From positions 1-12,577 of the forward strand of contig CAZIRF010000058.1 in NCBI GenBank assembly GCA_964541755.1: a stretch of 12,577 nucleotides of DNA. The letters are read 5' to 3'. The notes under the pieces were generated by a model that made no database searches, was not told where the DNA came from, and was given only the letters and a program-made list of their open reading frames with translations. Of the stretch, positions 6,579 through 12,577 are shown one piece after another. Origin of the DNA: CAZIRF01 sp964541755. Its GTDB lineage: Bacteria; Spirochaetota; Spirochaetia; Treponematales; Breznakiellaceae. The translations under genes were made by a program, and so were the position numbers. Position 1 is the stretch's first letter. Each line of letters begins with the position of its first letter.

Positions 6579-8876
6579 ATGCACGCACAACCCGCACCCT
6601 TTGTTACCACCCTCAACGCCGACAGCCTCTTGGGCATCTCGCAGAAAACAGGGCTCGAATACGTCCTGCGCCTCGACCCGGACCGCCTGCTCGCCCCCTG
6701 TTACGCGGCGCTGGGCCGTGCGAACGAGGCCAAGGGAGCTGTTTACGGGGGATGGGAATCGCGCCAGATCGCGGGGCACTCGCTGGGCCACTACCTTTCG
6801 GCGCTGGCAGAATTCATCGCTGCCACCGGCGACGGCCGTGCGCGGGAGAAGCTCATCTATACGGTACACGAACTCGCCACAATCCAGCGCGACGACGGCT
6901 ATCTGGGGGGCGTTCCCAGTGCCCCCTTTGACGCAGCCTTCGGCGGCGATTTCCAGGTTGACGGTTTTTCCCTCGCCGGCTATTGGGTACCCTGGTATTC
7001 GGTCCACAAGATATATGCGGGGCTCATCGACGCGTACCGACAGGCCGGACTCGAAGAAGCCCTTGAAGTGGTACGCGGCATGGCAGACTGGGCCGCCCGC
7101 GGCCTCGCCGGCATGACGGACGACCAAATACAGCGCATGCTGCGCTGCGAACACGGGGGTATGGTCGCCGTCTTCGCGGATCTGTACGAAATTTCAGGCG
7201 AAGAACGCTATCTCTCATGCGCAGAGCGTTTAGTTCATCGGGCAGTGGTCGATCCGCTTATGCAGGGGCTCGACCGGCTTCAAGGCCTCCATGCCAACAC
7301 CCAAATCCCCAAGATCATCGGGGTCGCCAAGCTCCATAACGCTACCGGCAAGGAGGAGTACCGCCGCGCCGCTGAAACCTTCCACAAAGCCGTTACCGGC
7401 GAGCGCTCCTATGCCATAGGGGGCAATTCCATTGGTGAACACTTTGGCCCCCTGGGAACAGAGGCCCTGGGAACGGATACCTGCGAGACCTGCAACAGCT
7501 ACAACATGCTCGCCCTTACGGAGCTCCTCTTCGCATGGAACAAGGATGCCCGCTACGCGGACTTCTACGAAAAGGCCCTCTACAATCACATACTGGCTTC
7601 CCAGGAGCCGCACAATGGGGCCAAGACCTACTTCATGGCCACGAATCCGGGGCACTTCAAGGTCTATGGCACCGAGGACAATTCCTTCTGGTGCTGTACG
7701 GGGACGGGCATGGAGAATCCCGCCCGCTACAATCGATTTATATGGCAGAGCGATGATGAGTTCATCTATCTGAACCTCTTTGCGTCTTCCCGCGTTGTAT
7801 CACCCTCACTCGAACTGGAAGTGGCGGGCCGCTTTCCCGAAGACGGGGAGATGACAGTCAAGGTGCAGCGCGTCAACGGTTCTTCGAAGCGGCTCAAGAT
7901 ACGCCGTCCGCACTGGCTCGAGGGGAAGCTTGTCGCGCGCTGTGGAAATAATACGTGGACATCGGGCGAGGACGGCTGGCTCCTCGTGGACACGGCGCTT
8001 GAAGCGGGCATGGTCATTCGTTTCGAGCTTCCGTTCCAGCTGCGTCTCTACCGCTCCCGCGACGATGACCACAAGGTCGCCATCCTGTACGGGCCCCTCG
8101 TCCTCGCCGCACGCATGGGAAGGGAGGACTTCCCCGCCAACGACATCGTCCCCGATCACCTGAGCCTGATGAACCAAGCGGGCATTGTTGTACCGGCCAT
8201 CACGAGCGAGTCCGATGATCCCGCCGACTGGCTCGTAAAGGAGGGCCTAGGGAAACTCGATTTTACGACGCGGTCAGGCATCATGAGCGACCGAAGCATC
8301 AGAATATTATCCCCCTATTTCCAGCTGCACCACGAACGCTATGCCCTCTATCTCTACCATTATACTGCCGCTGAATGGGATACATACCGCAGTGAGATCG
8401 AGGATGCAAAGCGGAGCATCGCAGAAAAAAGCCTGGATATGGTTTTCCCGGGCAAACAGCAATCGGAGATCGAACACGGCTTCAATGCGGCGAACTCCCA
8501 CTCGGGCTACCTTGCCTCTGTGGACAGCTCCTGGCGCGATGTCCGCGGTGCCGGTGGCTATTTCGCATACCGCATGCACTTTGCGCAGGGAAAGGACAAC
8601 AGGCTGATTGTCCGCTACTACGATCGTGACGGTCCCATGGGGAACACACGCCGGCACTTTGTGATTCGTGTCAACGGACAGTCGCTTGCGACCGTCGACT
8701 GGCAGGGAAGCGGTGCCGATCGCCTCGTCGAACACAGCTATATGGTGCCGGCCGCCGTTCTCGCAGATCTTACGCCCGATACCGACGGCATGGTTCAGGC
8801 TCTTGTCCGCTTCGAGACAATGGGCTCCAATACCTTCGCCGGGGGCGTCTTCGGCCTGCGGGTGGCTCGGGAATAA
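6579..8876 (+). CDS. GH127 (DUF1680) beta-L-arabinofuranosidase-like glycoside hydrolase
   Basis: From the ATG at 6579 the protein has 765 residues: an (alpha/alpha)6 catalytic domain, beta-sandwich regions and an extra C-terminal domain after about residue 620. The retaining mechanism of this family uses a zinc-held cysteine nucleophile. All the key positions of the characterised bifidobacterial enzyme HypBA1 have counterparts: acid/base Glu287 (IGEHFGP), zinc Glu303 and Cys305 (TCETCNS), nucleophile Cys372 and zinc Cys373 (FWCCTG). The Glu287-Glu303 spacing of 16 equals that of HypBA1. It likely releases terminal beta-L-arabinofuranose or a related sugar. This start has GGAGG at 6567-6571, seven bases upstream. 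Longer in-frame starts at 6513, 6525 or 6447 would add a hydrophobic stretch ending MHAQP that resembles a signal peptide, so secretion is possible. Family call firm; substrate and location less so. Confidence 0.88.
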   Translation: MHAQPAPFVTTLNADSLLGISQKTGLEYVLRLDPDRLLAPCYAALGRANEAKGAVYGGWESRQIAGHSLGHYLSALAEFIAATGDGRAREKLIYTVHELATIQRDDGYLGGVPSAPFDAAFGGDFQVDGFSLAGYWVPWYSVHKIYAGLIDAYRQAGLEEALEVVRGMADWAARGLAGMTDDQIQRMLRCEHGGMVAVFADLYEISGEERYLSCAERLVHRAVVDPLMQGLDRLQGLHANTQIPKIIGVAKLHNATGKEEYRRAAETFHKAVTGERSYAIGGNSIGEHFGPLGTEALGTDTCETCNSYNMLALTELLFAWNKDARYADFYEKALYNHILASQEPHNGAKTYFMATNPGHFKVYGTEDNSFWCCTGTGMENPARYNRFIWQSDDEFIYLNLFASSRVVSPSLELEVAGRFPEDGEMTVKVQRVNGSSKRLKIRRPHWLEGKLVARCGNNTWTSGEDGWLLVDTALEAGMVIRFELPFQLRLYRSRDDDHKVAILYGPLVLAARMGREDFPANDIVPDHLSLMNQAGIVVPAITSESDDPADWLVKEGLGKLDFTTRSGIMSDRSIRILSPYFQLHHERYALYLYHYTAAEWDTYRSEIEDAKRSIAEKSLDMVFPGKQQSEIEHGFNAANSHSGYLASVDSSWRDVRGAGGYFAYRMHFAQGKDNRLIVRYYDRDGPMGNTRRHFVIRVNGQSLATVDWQGSGADRLVEHSYMVPAAVLADLTPDTDGMVQALVRFETMGSNTFAGGVFGLRVARE

Positions 8877-8902
8877 GGCTGTCGCGAAAATCCAAATGGT
8901 GT

Positions 8903-8941
8903 GGACGCCCTTCCTTTAATCGCCCTTGACAAGGGGCGTCC
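8903..8941. promoter_or_regulatory. Inverted repeat around the ddh -35 box
   Basis: GGACGCCC (8903-8910) and GGGCGTCC (8934-8941) are perfect inverted arms; two further T-A pairs form with one bulged G. Nested inside is CCCTT-GAC-AAGGG (8923-8935), whose centre holds the TTGACA -35 box. It could be an operator for ddh-lysA or a weak hairpin ending the GH127 transcript; no U-tract follows. Confidence 0.45.
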
Positions 8942-8954
8942 ATATCAAGAGAAT
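8926..8954 (+). promoter_or_regulatory. Promoter of ddh(-lysA)
   Basis: A perfect -35 box TTGACA (8926-8931) is followed after exactly 17 bases by GAGAAT (8949-8954, 4/6 match to the -10 consensus). The ATG of ddh is 24 bases further on with an AGGAAGGA Shine-Dalgarno between them. No lysine riboswitch fits in the short leader. Confidence 0.55.
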
Positions 8955-8978
8955 TCAGTCATACTACAAGGAAGGAAC

Positions 8979-9974
8979 ATGGCTGATACGATCAAACTTG
9001 CAATCATCGGGTACGGAAACGTCGGACGCGGGGTCCTCAAGGCTCTCGAGAACAATGGCGACATAGAAGCGGCATGCATCCTCTCGCGCTCTGTCGATAG
9101 GGTCAAAAAGGAAGTGGGAAACCTCCTTCCCGTCCACGCGGCAGACGACTTCGAGGCGCTCAAAGCCTGTGATGTCGCCATCCTCTGCGGCGGTTCAAAA
9201 GATGACCTACCGGTCCAAGGCCCGTACTACGCGAAGCAGATAAACACGGTCGACAGCTACGACAACCACAGCCAGGCCCTCGCCTATTTCAAGAGCATGG
9301 ACGCCGTCGCCAAAGAGGCGGGAACCCTCTCGCTCATATCGGCCGGTTGGGACCCCGGGACCTTCTCCATCGAGCGGGTGATCGGCAATGCCATTATCCC
9401 CGGTGCATGCACCTACGGCTTTTACGGCCTCGGGCCCAAGGGCGGGCTCTCCATGGGGCATTCGGATGCCATCCGCCAGATCAAGGGCGTCAAGGATGCC
9501 CGTCAGTTTACCCACGCCATTCCCGCCGCTATCGAGCGCGTCCGCAAGGGAGAGAATCCCGACCTCAAACCGGGCGACATGCACTGGCGGGAATGCTTCG
9601 TCGTCGCAGAGGATGACGCCAACACCGCCGCCATTGAAGAAGAAATCAAGAGCATGAGCGGATACTTCGCTCCCTACAAGACCACCGTGAGCTTCGTAAG
9701 CCAGGAGGAACTCGACGGCAAGTACTCAGGATTCCCCCATGACGGCCTCGTGATTGGTTCGGGGATGACCGGGAACGGAAACCGCGCCCTCGTCGAGTAC
9801 AAGAATGTGTGGGACTCAAACCCCGAGGCCACCGCCAATATCCTCGTCGCCTGCGCACGGGCAGTCGCCCGCCTTGCCCGCGAGGGACGTACGGGTGCCA
9901 TTACCCCCCTCGACCTCTCGCCGGCGAGCCTGTCTCCACACAGCCGCGAAGAACTCATCGCTTCCTACCTCTAA
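8979..9974 (+). CDS. ddh: meso-Diaminopimelate D-dehydrogenase (EC 1.4.1.16)
   Basis: 331 residues, close to the 320 or so usual for the family. It reductively aminates tetrahydrodipicolinate with ammonia and NADPH, giving meso-diaminopimelate in one cytoplasmic step and bypassing the acyl-blocked branch. The N-terminal Rossmann motif is GYGNVGRG (11-18). Family-typical stretches follow: ILSRS, CGGSKDDLPVQGP, VDSYDNH, SAGWDPGTFS, GLGPKGGLSMGHSDAIR and HWRECFVVAEDDA. The ATG is chosen because AAGGAAGGA lies just upstream; an earlier in-frame GTG at 8901 would run through the promoter. lysA follows after 64 bases on the same strand, so the pair makes lysine from tetrahydrodipicolinate. Identity is strong from motifs and context. 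Confidence 0.93.
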   Translation: MADTIKLAIIGYGNVGRGVLKALENNGDIEAACILSRSVDRVKKEVGNLLPVHAADDFEALKACDVAILCGGSKDDLPVQGPYYAKQINTVDSYDNHSQALAYFKSMDAVAKEAGTLSLISAGWDPGTFSIERVIGNAIIPGACTYGFYGLGPKGGLSMGHSDAIRQIKGVKDARQFTHAIPAAIERVRKGENPDLKPGDMHWRECFVVAEDDANTAAIEEEIKSMSGYFAPYKTTVSFVSQEELDGKYSGFPHDGLVIGSGMTGNGNRALVEYKNVWDSNPEATANILVACARAVARLAREGRTGAITPLDLSPASLSPHSREELIASYL

Positions 9975-9999
9975 GGCTGCAGGCCACCGCCCCAAACAT

Positions 10000-10024
10000 G
10001 CGGGTACACTGCCAGAGTACCCGC
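10000..10024 (+). other. Perfect 8-bp hairpin between ddh and lysA
   Basis: GCGGGTAC (10000-10007) and GTACCCGC (10017-10024) pair perfectly over a 9-base loop, ending four bases before the GGAGA Shine-Dalgarno of lysA. There is no U-tract, so it is not a standard terminator. In a ddh-lysA mRNA it could protect the 3' end of ddh or tune lysA translation. Confidence 0.45.
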
Positions 10025-10038
10025 CAGATGGAGAACAG

Positions 10039-11355
10039 ATGCACACACAAAAGATTGGCAGAACAGGGCTCGACAGTTCGGTTGTCCGAAAGGCGGCAGA
10101 CCTCGCCCCCACCCCCTTTTACCTCTACGACGAGAAGGCGATTCGCGCACGCTGCCGCGAGATGCAGGACATGCCCCACGCAAACAGCCTTCGGGTTCGC
10201 TACGCCATGAAGGCAAACTCCAGCCGCGCCCTCCTTCAGATCATTGCAAGTGAGGGCCTCCATATCGACGCCTCGTCCCTCAACGAAGCAAAACGGGCTG
10301 TCATGGCGGGCATTGAACCCGCGCGCATACTCCTTACCACCCAGGAAGTCCCCAAGGCCTTTGAACAGGCCGATCTCGAAGGGCTCATGGCGCGGGGCCT
10401 CAAGTACAATGCCTGTTCCCTCGCCCAACTTGCGGCTATCGCCCCCTTCGCCTCGCGTGAAAAAATCGCCATCGGGATGCGCGTACACCCCGGCGTGGGC
10501 TCGGGTGAATCGGTAACCCGCAATACGGGCGACAAGTATTCCTGTTTCGGGGTGCACCTCTCGAACCTTGAAGAAGCCCTCTCCCTGGCGCGCGAAAAAA
10601 GCATCACCATCGAGCGCGTCCATGTCCACATCGGCTCCGGCGGTGAACCGGAAGCCTGGCGGGAAAACATCGAGCGCGAACTCGATTTTGTAGAACGCTA
10701 CTTTCCCGATGCCACATCGGTCAACTTTGGCGGTGGCTTCCGCGTCGCCCGCATGCCGGACGAAATCCCCGCCGATATCATGTCCCTGGGTCAGGCGGCA
10801 AAGAGCGCCATCGAGGACTTCCAAAAACGTACCGGACGCAGCCTCGACATGGAAGTGGAACCGGGTACCTTTATCATGGCCAACGCCGGCTATCTTGTCA
10901 CGAGCGTCATGGACATCAAGCGCACCGGTGAAGACGGCTTTACCTTTGTCCTCGTCGACGGCGGCATGGAGACCATCACCCGCCCCCTCCTCTACGGCTC
11001 GCGCCACCCCTTCGCCCTTGTTTCAAAGGATGGCAGCGTAAAGTCGGACGAATTTTCCATGGATGAATCGAAGGCAGAACGGCTGATAGTTGTCGGCCGC
11101 TGTTGCGAAAGCGGCGATTCTCTCACCCTCGATTCGAGCCAACACATTGTTCCGCGCCCCATGGCTCGCCCTTCAATTGGCGACTGGCTCGTCGTGGGCG
11201 GTGCCGGCGCCTACTGTGCAAGCATGTCCCCCTTCAACTACAACTCCCACAACCAAGCGGCAGAGATACTCCTTCGCGAGGACGCCACTTTGCAGTGTAT
11301 CCGCAAACGCCAGAGTCTCGAAGAGCTCACCCAAAACGAGTTTTCCTTGCAGTGA
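10039..11355 (+). CDS. lysA: Diaminopimelate decarboxylase (EC 4.1.1.20)
   Basis: 438 residues, normal for LysA, a PLP enzyme of fold type III that decarboxylates meso-diaminopimelate to L-lysine. The PLP lysine is Lys58 (YAMKANS). The barrel continues with HIGSG (from His197) and GGGF, EPGTFIMANAGY (from Glu274) binds phosphate/PLP, and CESGD with catalytic Cys356 marks the C-terminal beta domain; a late YNSHN motif is also present. The start at 10039 has GGAGA seven to eleven bases before it. The open frame reaches back to 9805 inside ddh, but those codons have no family similarity. It lies 64 bases after ddh, sharing the likely promoter at 8926. Paralogues acting on carboxynorspermidine or ornithine exist, but the ddh neighbour makes diaminopimelate the obvious substrate. 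Confidence 0.93.
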   Translation: MHTQKIGRTGLDSSVVRKAADLAPTPFYLYDEKAIRARCREMQDMPHANSLRVRYAMKANSSRALLQIIASEGLHIDASSLNEAKRAVMAGIEPARILLTTQEVPKAFEQADLEGLMARGLKYNACSLAQLAAIAPFASREKIAIGMRVHPGVGSGESVTRNTGDKYSCFGVHLSNLEEALSLAREKSITIERVHVHIGSGGEPEAWRENIERELDFVERYFPDATSVNFGGGFRVARMPDEIPADIMSLGQAAKSAIEDFQKRTGRSLDMEVEPGTFIMANAGYLVTSVMDIKRTGEDGFTFVLVDGGMETITRPLLYGSRHPFALVSKDGSVKSDEFSMDESKAERLIVVGRCCESGDSLTLDSSQHIVPRPMARPSIGDWLVVGGAGAYCASMSPFNYNSHNQAAEILLREDATLQCIRKRQSLEELTQNEFSLQ

Positions 11356-11491
11356 GGTATTCACGTACGTAGTCAATGGCCATACCTGGACAATCTGTAC
11401 AAGTATTTTTTTCTGGTATTTTCAAAAAAGAGGTTTATACTGAATGGAATACCGCGTGGCGGCATATCAAGAACCGTTTTTGGAGGTTTCA
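11356..11491 (+). promoter_or_regulatory. Upstream region of the DUF1508 gene with possible -10 box
   Basis: A+T-rich compared with its neighbours. It contains a T7 run (11406-11412) without a convincing stem before it, and a TATACT box (11436-11441) that could be the -10 of the next gene. The best -35 candidate, TTCTGG at 11411, is poor and too far away (19 bases). Confidence 0.3.
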
Positions 11492-11668
11492 ATGGCTGCA
11501 AAATTCGAAGTGTACCAGGATGCAAAAGAGAAATTCCGCTTCCGGCTCAAGGCCGGCAACGGTGAGATCATCGCTTCAAGCGAAGCCTACGAGAGCAAGT
11601 CAAGCTGCCTCAAGGGAATCGAATCGGTCAAGAAAAACGCCCCCGACGCAGAAATCAAGGAAGTTTAG
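11492..11668 (+). CDS. Small YegP-like DUF1508 (UPF0339) protein
   Basis: 58 residues forming one copy of the DUF1508 repeat: KFEVYQDAKEKFRFRLKAGNGEIIASSEAYESKSSCLKGIESVK, a short beta-beta-beta-alpha unit with the typical FRFRLKAGNGEIIASSE core. Family members have one or two such repeats and no firmly established function. The ATG has an ideal GGAGG at 11482-11486, five bases upstream; an upstream in-frame ATG at 11444 would add residues with no family match. It follows lysA by 136 bases and is followed 12 bases later by a hairpin terminator, so it looks like a single-gene unit or the last gene after lysA. Confidence 0.85.
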   Translation: MAAKFEVYQDAKEKFRFRLKAGNGEIIASSEAYESKSSCLKGIESVKKNAPDAEIKEV

Positions 11669-11673
11669 GGCAT

Positions 11674-11713
11674 AAAAAAGGGCTGTTGCACACAATAAAG
11701 ATGCAACAGCCCC
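11674..11713. terminator. Intrinsic terminator hairpin, best U-tract on the minus strand
   Basis: A perfect 11-bp stem GGGCTGTTGCA (11680-11690) / TGCAACAGCCC (11702-11712) has an 11-base loop. On the minus strand six T follow directly (A6 at 11674-11679 on plus), making a textbook terminator for leftward transcripts. On the plus strand the stem sits 12 bases after the DUF1508 stop but is followed by CTTAAATAAAG, a poor U-tract, so rightward termination may be weaker. Confidence 0.75.
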
Positions 11714-11983
11714 TTAAATAAAGAATAACAGTGAATAACTCTTTCTTATACTTTCATATCTTCAGTTTAAGATATCTACACATATAAACGTCACATTGCC
11801 ATACAATACTGCCGACTGGAAAATTGCATTTTTCAATTTCACTCTTGCAAAGAAGTATTGCAATGAGAAAATTGACAATGACTTGTCAAACATTTGCCTC
11901 TACAAGCTTTCACCTAGCCGCTTTTTCAAAGAATCTTGTGCGATAAATGTCCATATCATACATATTTCAGACCGTTTTCTCGA
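11714..11983. other. A+T-rich spacer, probably the IS256-family element's end region
   Basis: Base composition drops sharply compared with everything to the left. No gene is supported; a 69-codon open frame at 11796-12005 has no recognisable motif or Shine-Dalgarno. A short perfect inverted repeat TTGACAA-TGAC-TTGTCAA lies at 11872-11889. The terminal repeat of the element that carried the transposase should lie here, but cannot be picked out with only one end in view. Confidence 0.4.
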
Positions 11984-12511
11984 TTATGCAACCCTTTTTC
12001 TGTAAATTTCATTTAAAGCAGGACGATCTTTTGACTCCGGTAAATAACGTTTATCATTTTGCCATTGATCGTTTTGTTCGAGCAACAGCGTTGCGGCGAG
12101 ACGAAGCAAGCTTTCAGCGTTCGGAAAAACTCCGACGACTCGTGTTCGTCTCTTGATCTCTTTCATCTGGCGCTCTGCCAGATTTGACGTTCGCATTTTC
12201 CTCCTGTGGTTTTCCGGGATGTGAAATACACTTAGTCCTTCCCGAAGATTTTCGTCAGCCCAAGCAGCCAAACGCGGATTCGTTTTCTGATAAGTTTCAA
12301 CGAGCTGATTGAGATACCGTTCGGCGTTTTCATAGTCTGGCGCATTGAACACTTTTCGAATATCAGCGGAAACGACTGGTACATCATCTTTGCGTGTTAC
12401 ATACGCGTGCGCATTTTGCTGCAAATGAAATTGACATCGTTGCCAGAGGATACCAGGAAACACTGCATCAATGGCTGCTCGAAGTCCGGAATGATCATCA
12501 CTGGTAATCAT
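11984..12511 (-). CDS. IS256-family transposase, C-terminal fragment
   Basis: 175 residues match the C-terminal 40-45% of IS256-family (MULE-type, DDE) transposases, which are usually about 400 residues. Visible are the second catalytic Asp region (ITSDDHSGLRAAI), then WQRCQFHLQQN, the insertion-domain end GLSVFHIPENHRRKMRTSNLAER with the catalytic Glu, and the family tail IKRRTRVVGVFPNAESLLRLAATLLLE. The frame continues a few codons upstream of the ATG (HGLR, as expected in full-length members), then meets TGA inside another IS end at 12522. The N-terminal half, with the first catalytic Asp, is lost, so the protein cannot be active. Codon use and A+T content differ from the genes to its left, consistent with foreign origin. 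Confidence 0.88.
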   Translation of the reverse strand: MITSDDHSGLRAAIDAVFPGILWQRCQFHLQQNAHAYVTRKDDVPVVSADIRKVFNAPDYENAERYLNQLVETYQKTNPRLAAWADENLREGLSVFHIPENHRRKMRTSNLAERQMKEIKRRTRVVGVFPNAESLLRLAATLLLEQNDQWQNDKRYLPESKDRPALNEIYRKRVA

Positions 12512-12521
12512 ACGCAGCCCA

Positions 12522-12577
12522 TGTGTAGACTCTCACATTAAACCATCCTGAACCCGCAAGAAACTCTCACGATCAGT
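12522..12577. mobile_element. Terminus of an insertion sequence extending off the right edge
   Basis: The plus strand reads TGTGTAGACTCTCA, C, ATTAAAC from 12522 on, matching 21 of 22 bases of the inverted end at 53-32. It abruptly replaces the expected upstream part of the IS256-family transposase, marking an IS-into-IS insertion. The sequence after the first 22 bases differs from that at the left edge, so this is probably the opposite end of the same IS type. Confidence 0.7.

Noticed and set aside
8901..8978. GTG start extending ddh upstream
   Set aside because: It would translate through the TTGACA promoter and inverted repeat; the ATG at 8979 has a strong Shine-Dalgarno and begins the family's usual N-terminus.
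9805..10038. N-terminal extension of lysA reaching into ddh
   Set aside because: These codons lie in a different frame of ddh, look unlike LysA, and a good Shine-Dalgarno marks 10039.
9955..11007. Minus-strand open frame of 350 codons over lysA
   Set aside because: It mirrors the lysA codons and shows no family similarity; lysA has all catalytic motifs.
11765..11781. GTTTAA and TCTACAC resembling the IS end at 32-53
   Set aside because: It lacks four central bases, and in this orientation the element would lie on the wrong side; chance similarity in A+T-rich DNA is more likely.
11796..12005. 69-codon open frame in the A+T-rich tail
   Set aside because: No Shine-Dalgarno, no recognisable motif, and it overlaps the end of the transposase fragment.

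Overview
The window is a G+C-rich bacterial chromosomal segment with eight well-supported genes. A short A+T-rich tail on the right carries a broken insertion-sequence transposase. An RND-type periplasmic adaptor implies a Gram-negative, outer-membrane organism. meso-diaminopimelate dehydrogenase beside diaminopimelate decarboxylase indicates lysine (and possibly diaminopimelate) made by the one-step dehydrogenase route. A GH127 glycosidase with an AraC regulator suggests a plant-polysaccharide or arabinose-using lifestyle. A saccharolytic anaerobe, perhaps a spirochaete, would fit, but no feature fixes the taxon.

Layout, left to right. (1) 1-53 is the end of an insertion sequence that continues off the left edge; it cuts the 3' end of an RND adaptor gene (minus). 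(2) A TetR/AcrR regulator (minus) precedes and overlaps the adaptor. Its promoter is covered by a 9-bp-arm palindrome, ATTTACACA-N14-TGTGTAAAT. (3) A large membrane-anchored alpha/beta hydrolase (minus) has about seven transmembrane helices fused to an HSL-like esterase domain. (4) A 147-bp divergent intergenic region holds an array of 16-bp palindromes, GCTTGAC-CC-GTCAAGC, at an exact 19-bp period. (5) A half-size ABC exporter (plus) follows. (6) An AraC-family regulator (minus) is divergent from (7) a GH127/DUF1680 beta-L-arabinofuranosidase-like enzyme (plus) with every catalytic and zinc residue in place. (8) ddh and lysA (plus), the last two steps of lysine synthesis, have a good promoter before ddh. 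(9) A small YegP-like DUF1508 protein (plus) is followed by a strong hairpin terminator. (10) An A+T-rich stretch leads to the C-terminal half of an IS256-family transposase (minus). That gene is cut at 12522 by another copy of the same IS end seen at the left edge.

How the parts work together. TetR and the adaptor form the usual self-repressed start of a drug-efflux operon, but the adaptor has lost its C-terminus and the pump gene is not in view, so efflux from this locus is probably off. The hydrolase and the ABC exporter share one promoter region and probably one regulator. The AraC protein probably controls the GH127 gene. ddh-lysA is a metabolic pair.

The most interesting unexplained structure is the phased palindrome array at 3541-3605. 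Next are the pair of IS ends that bound the window and the TGTGTAAAT operator set. No CRISPR array, tRNA, rRNA or recognisable phage or defence system was found.
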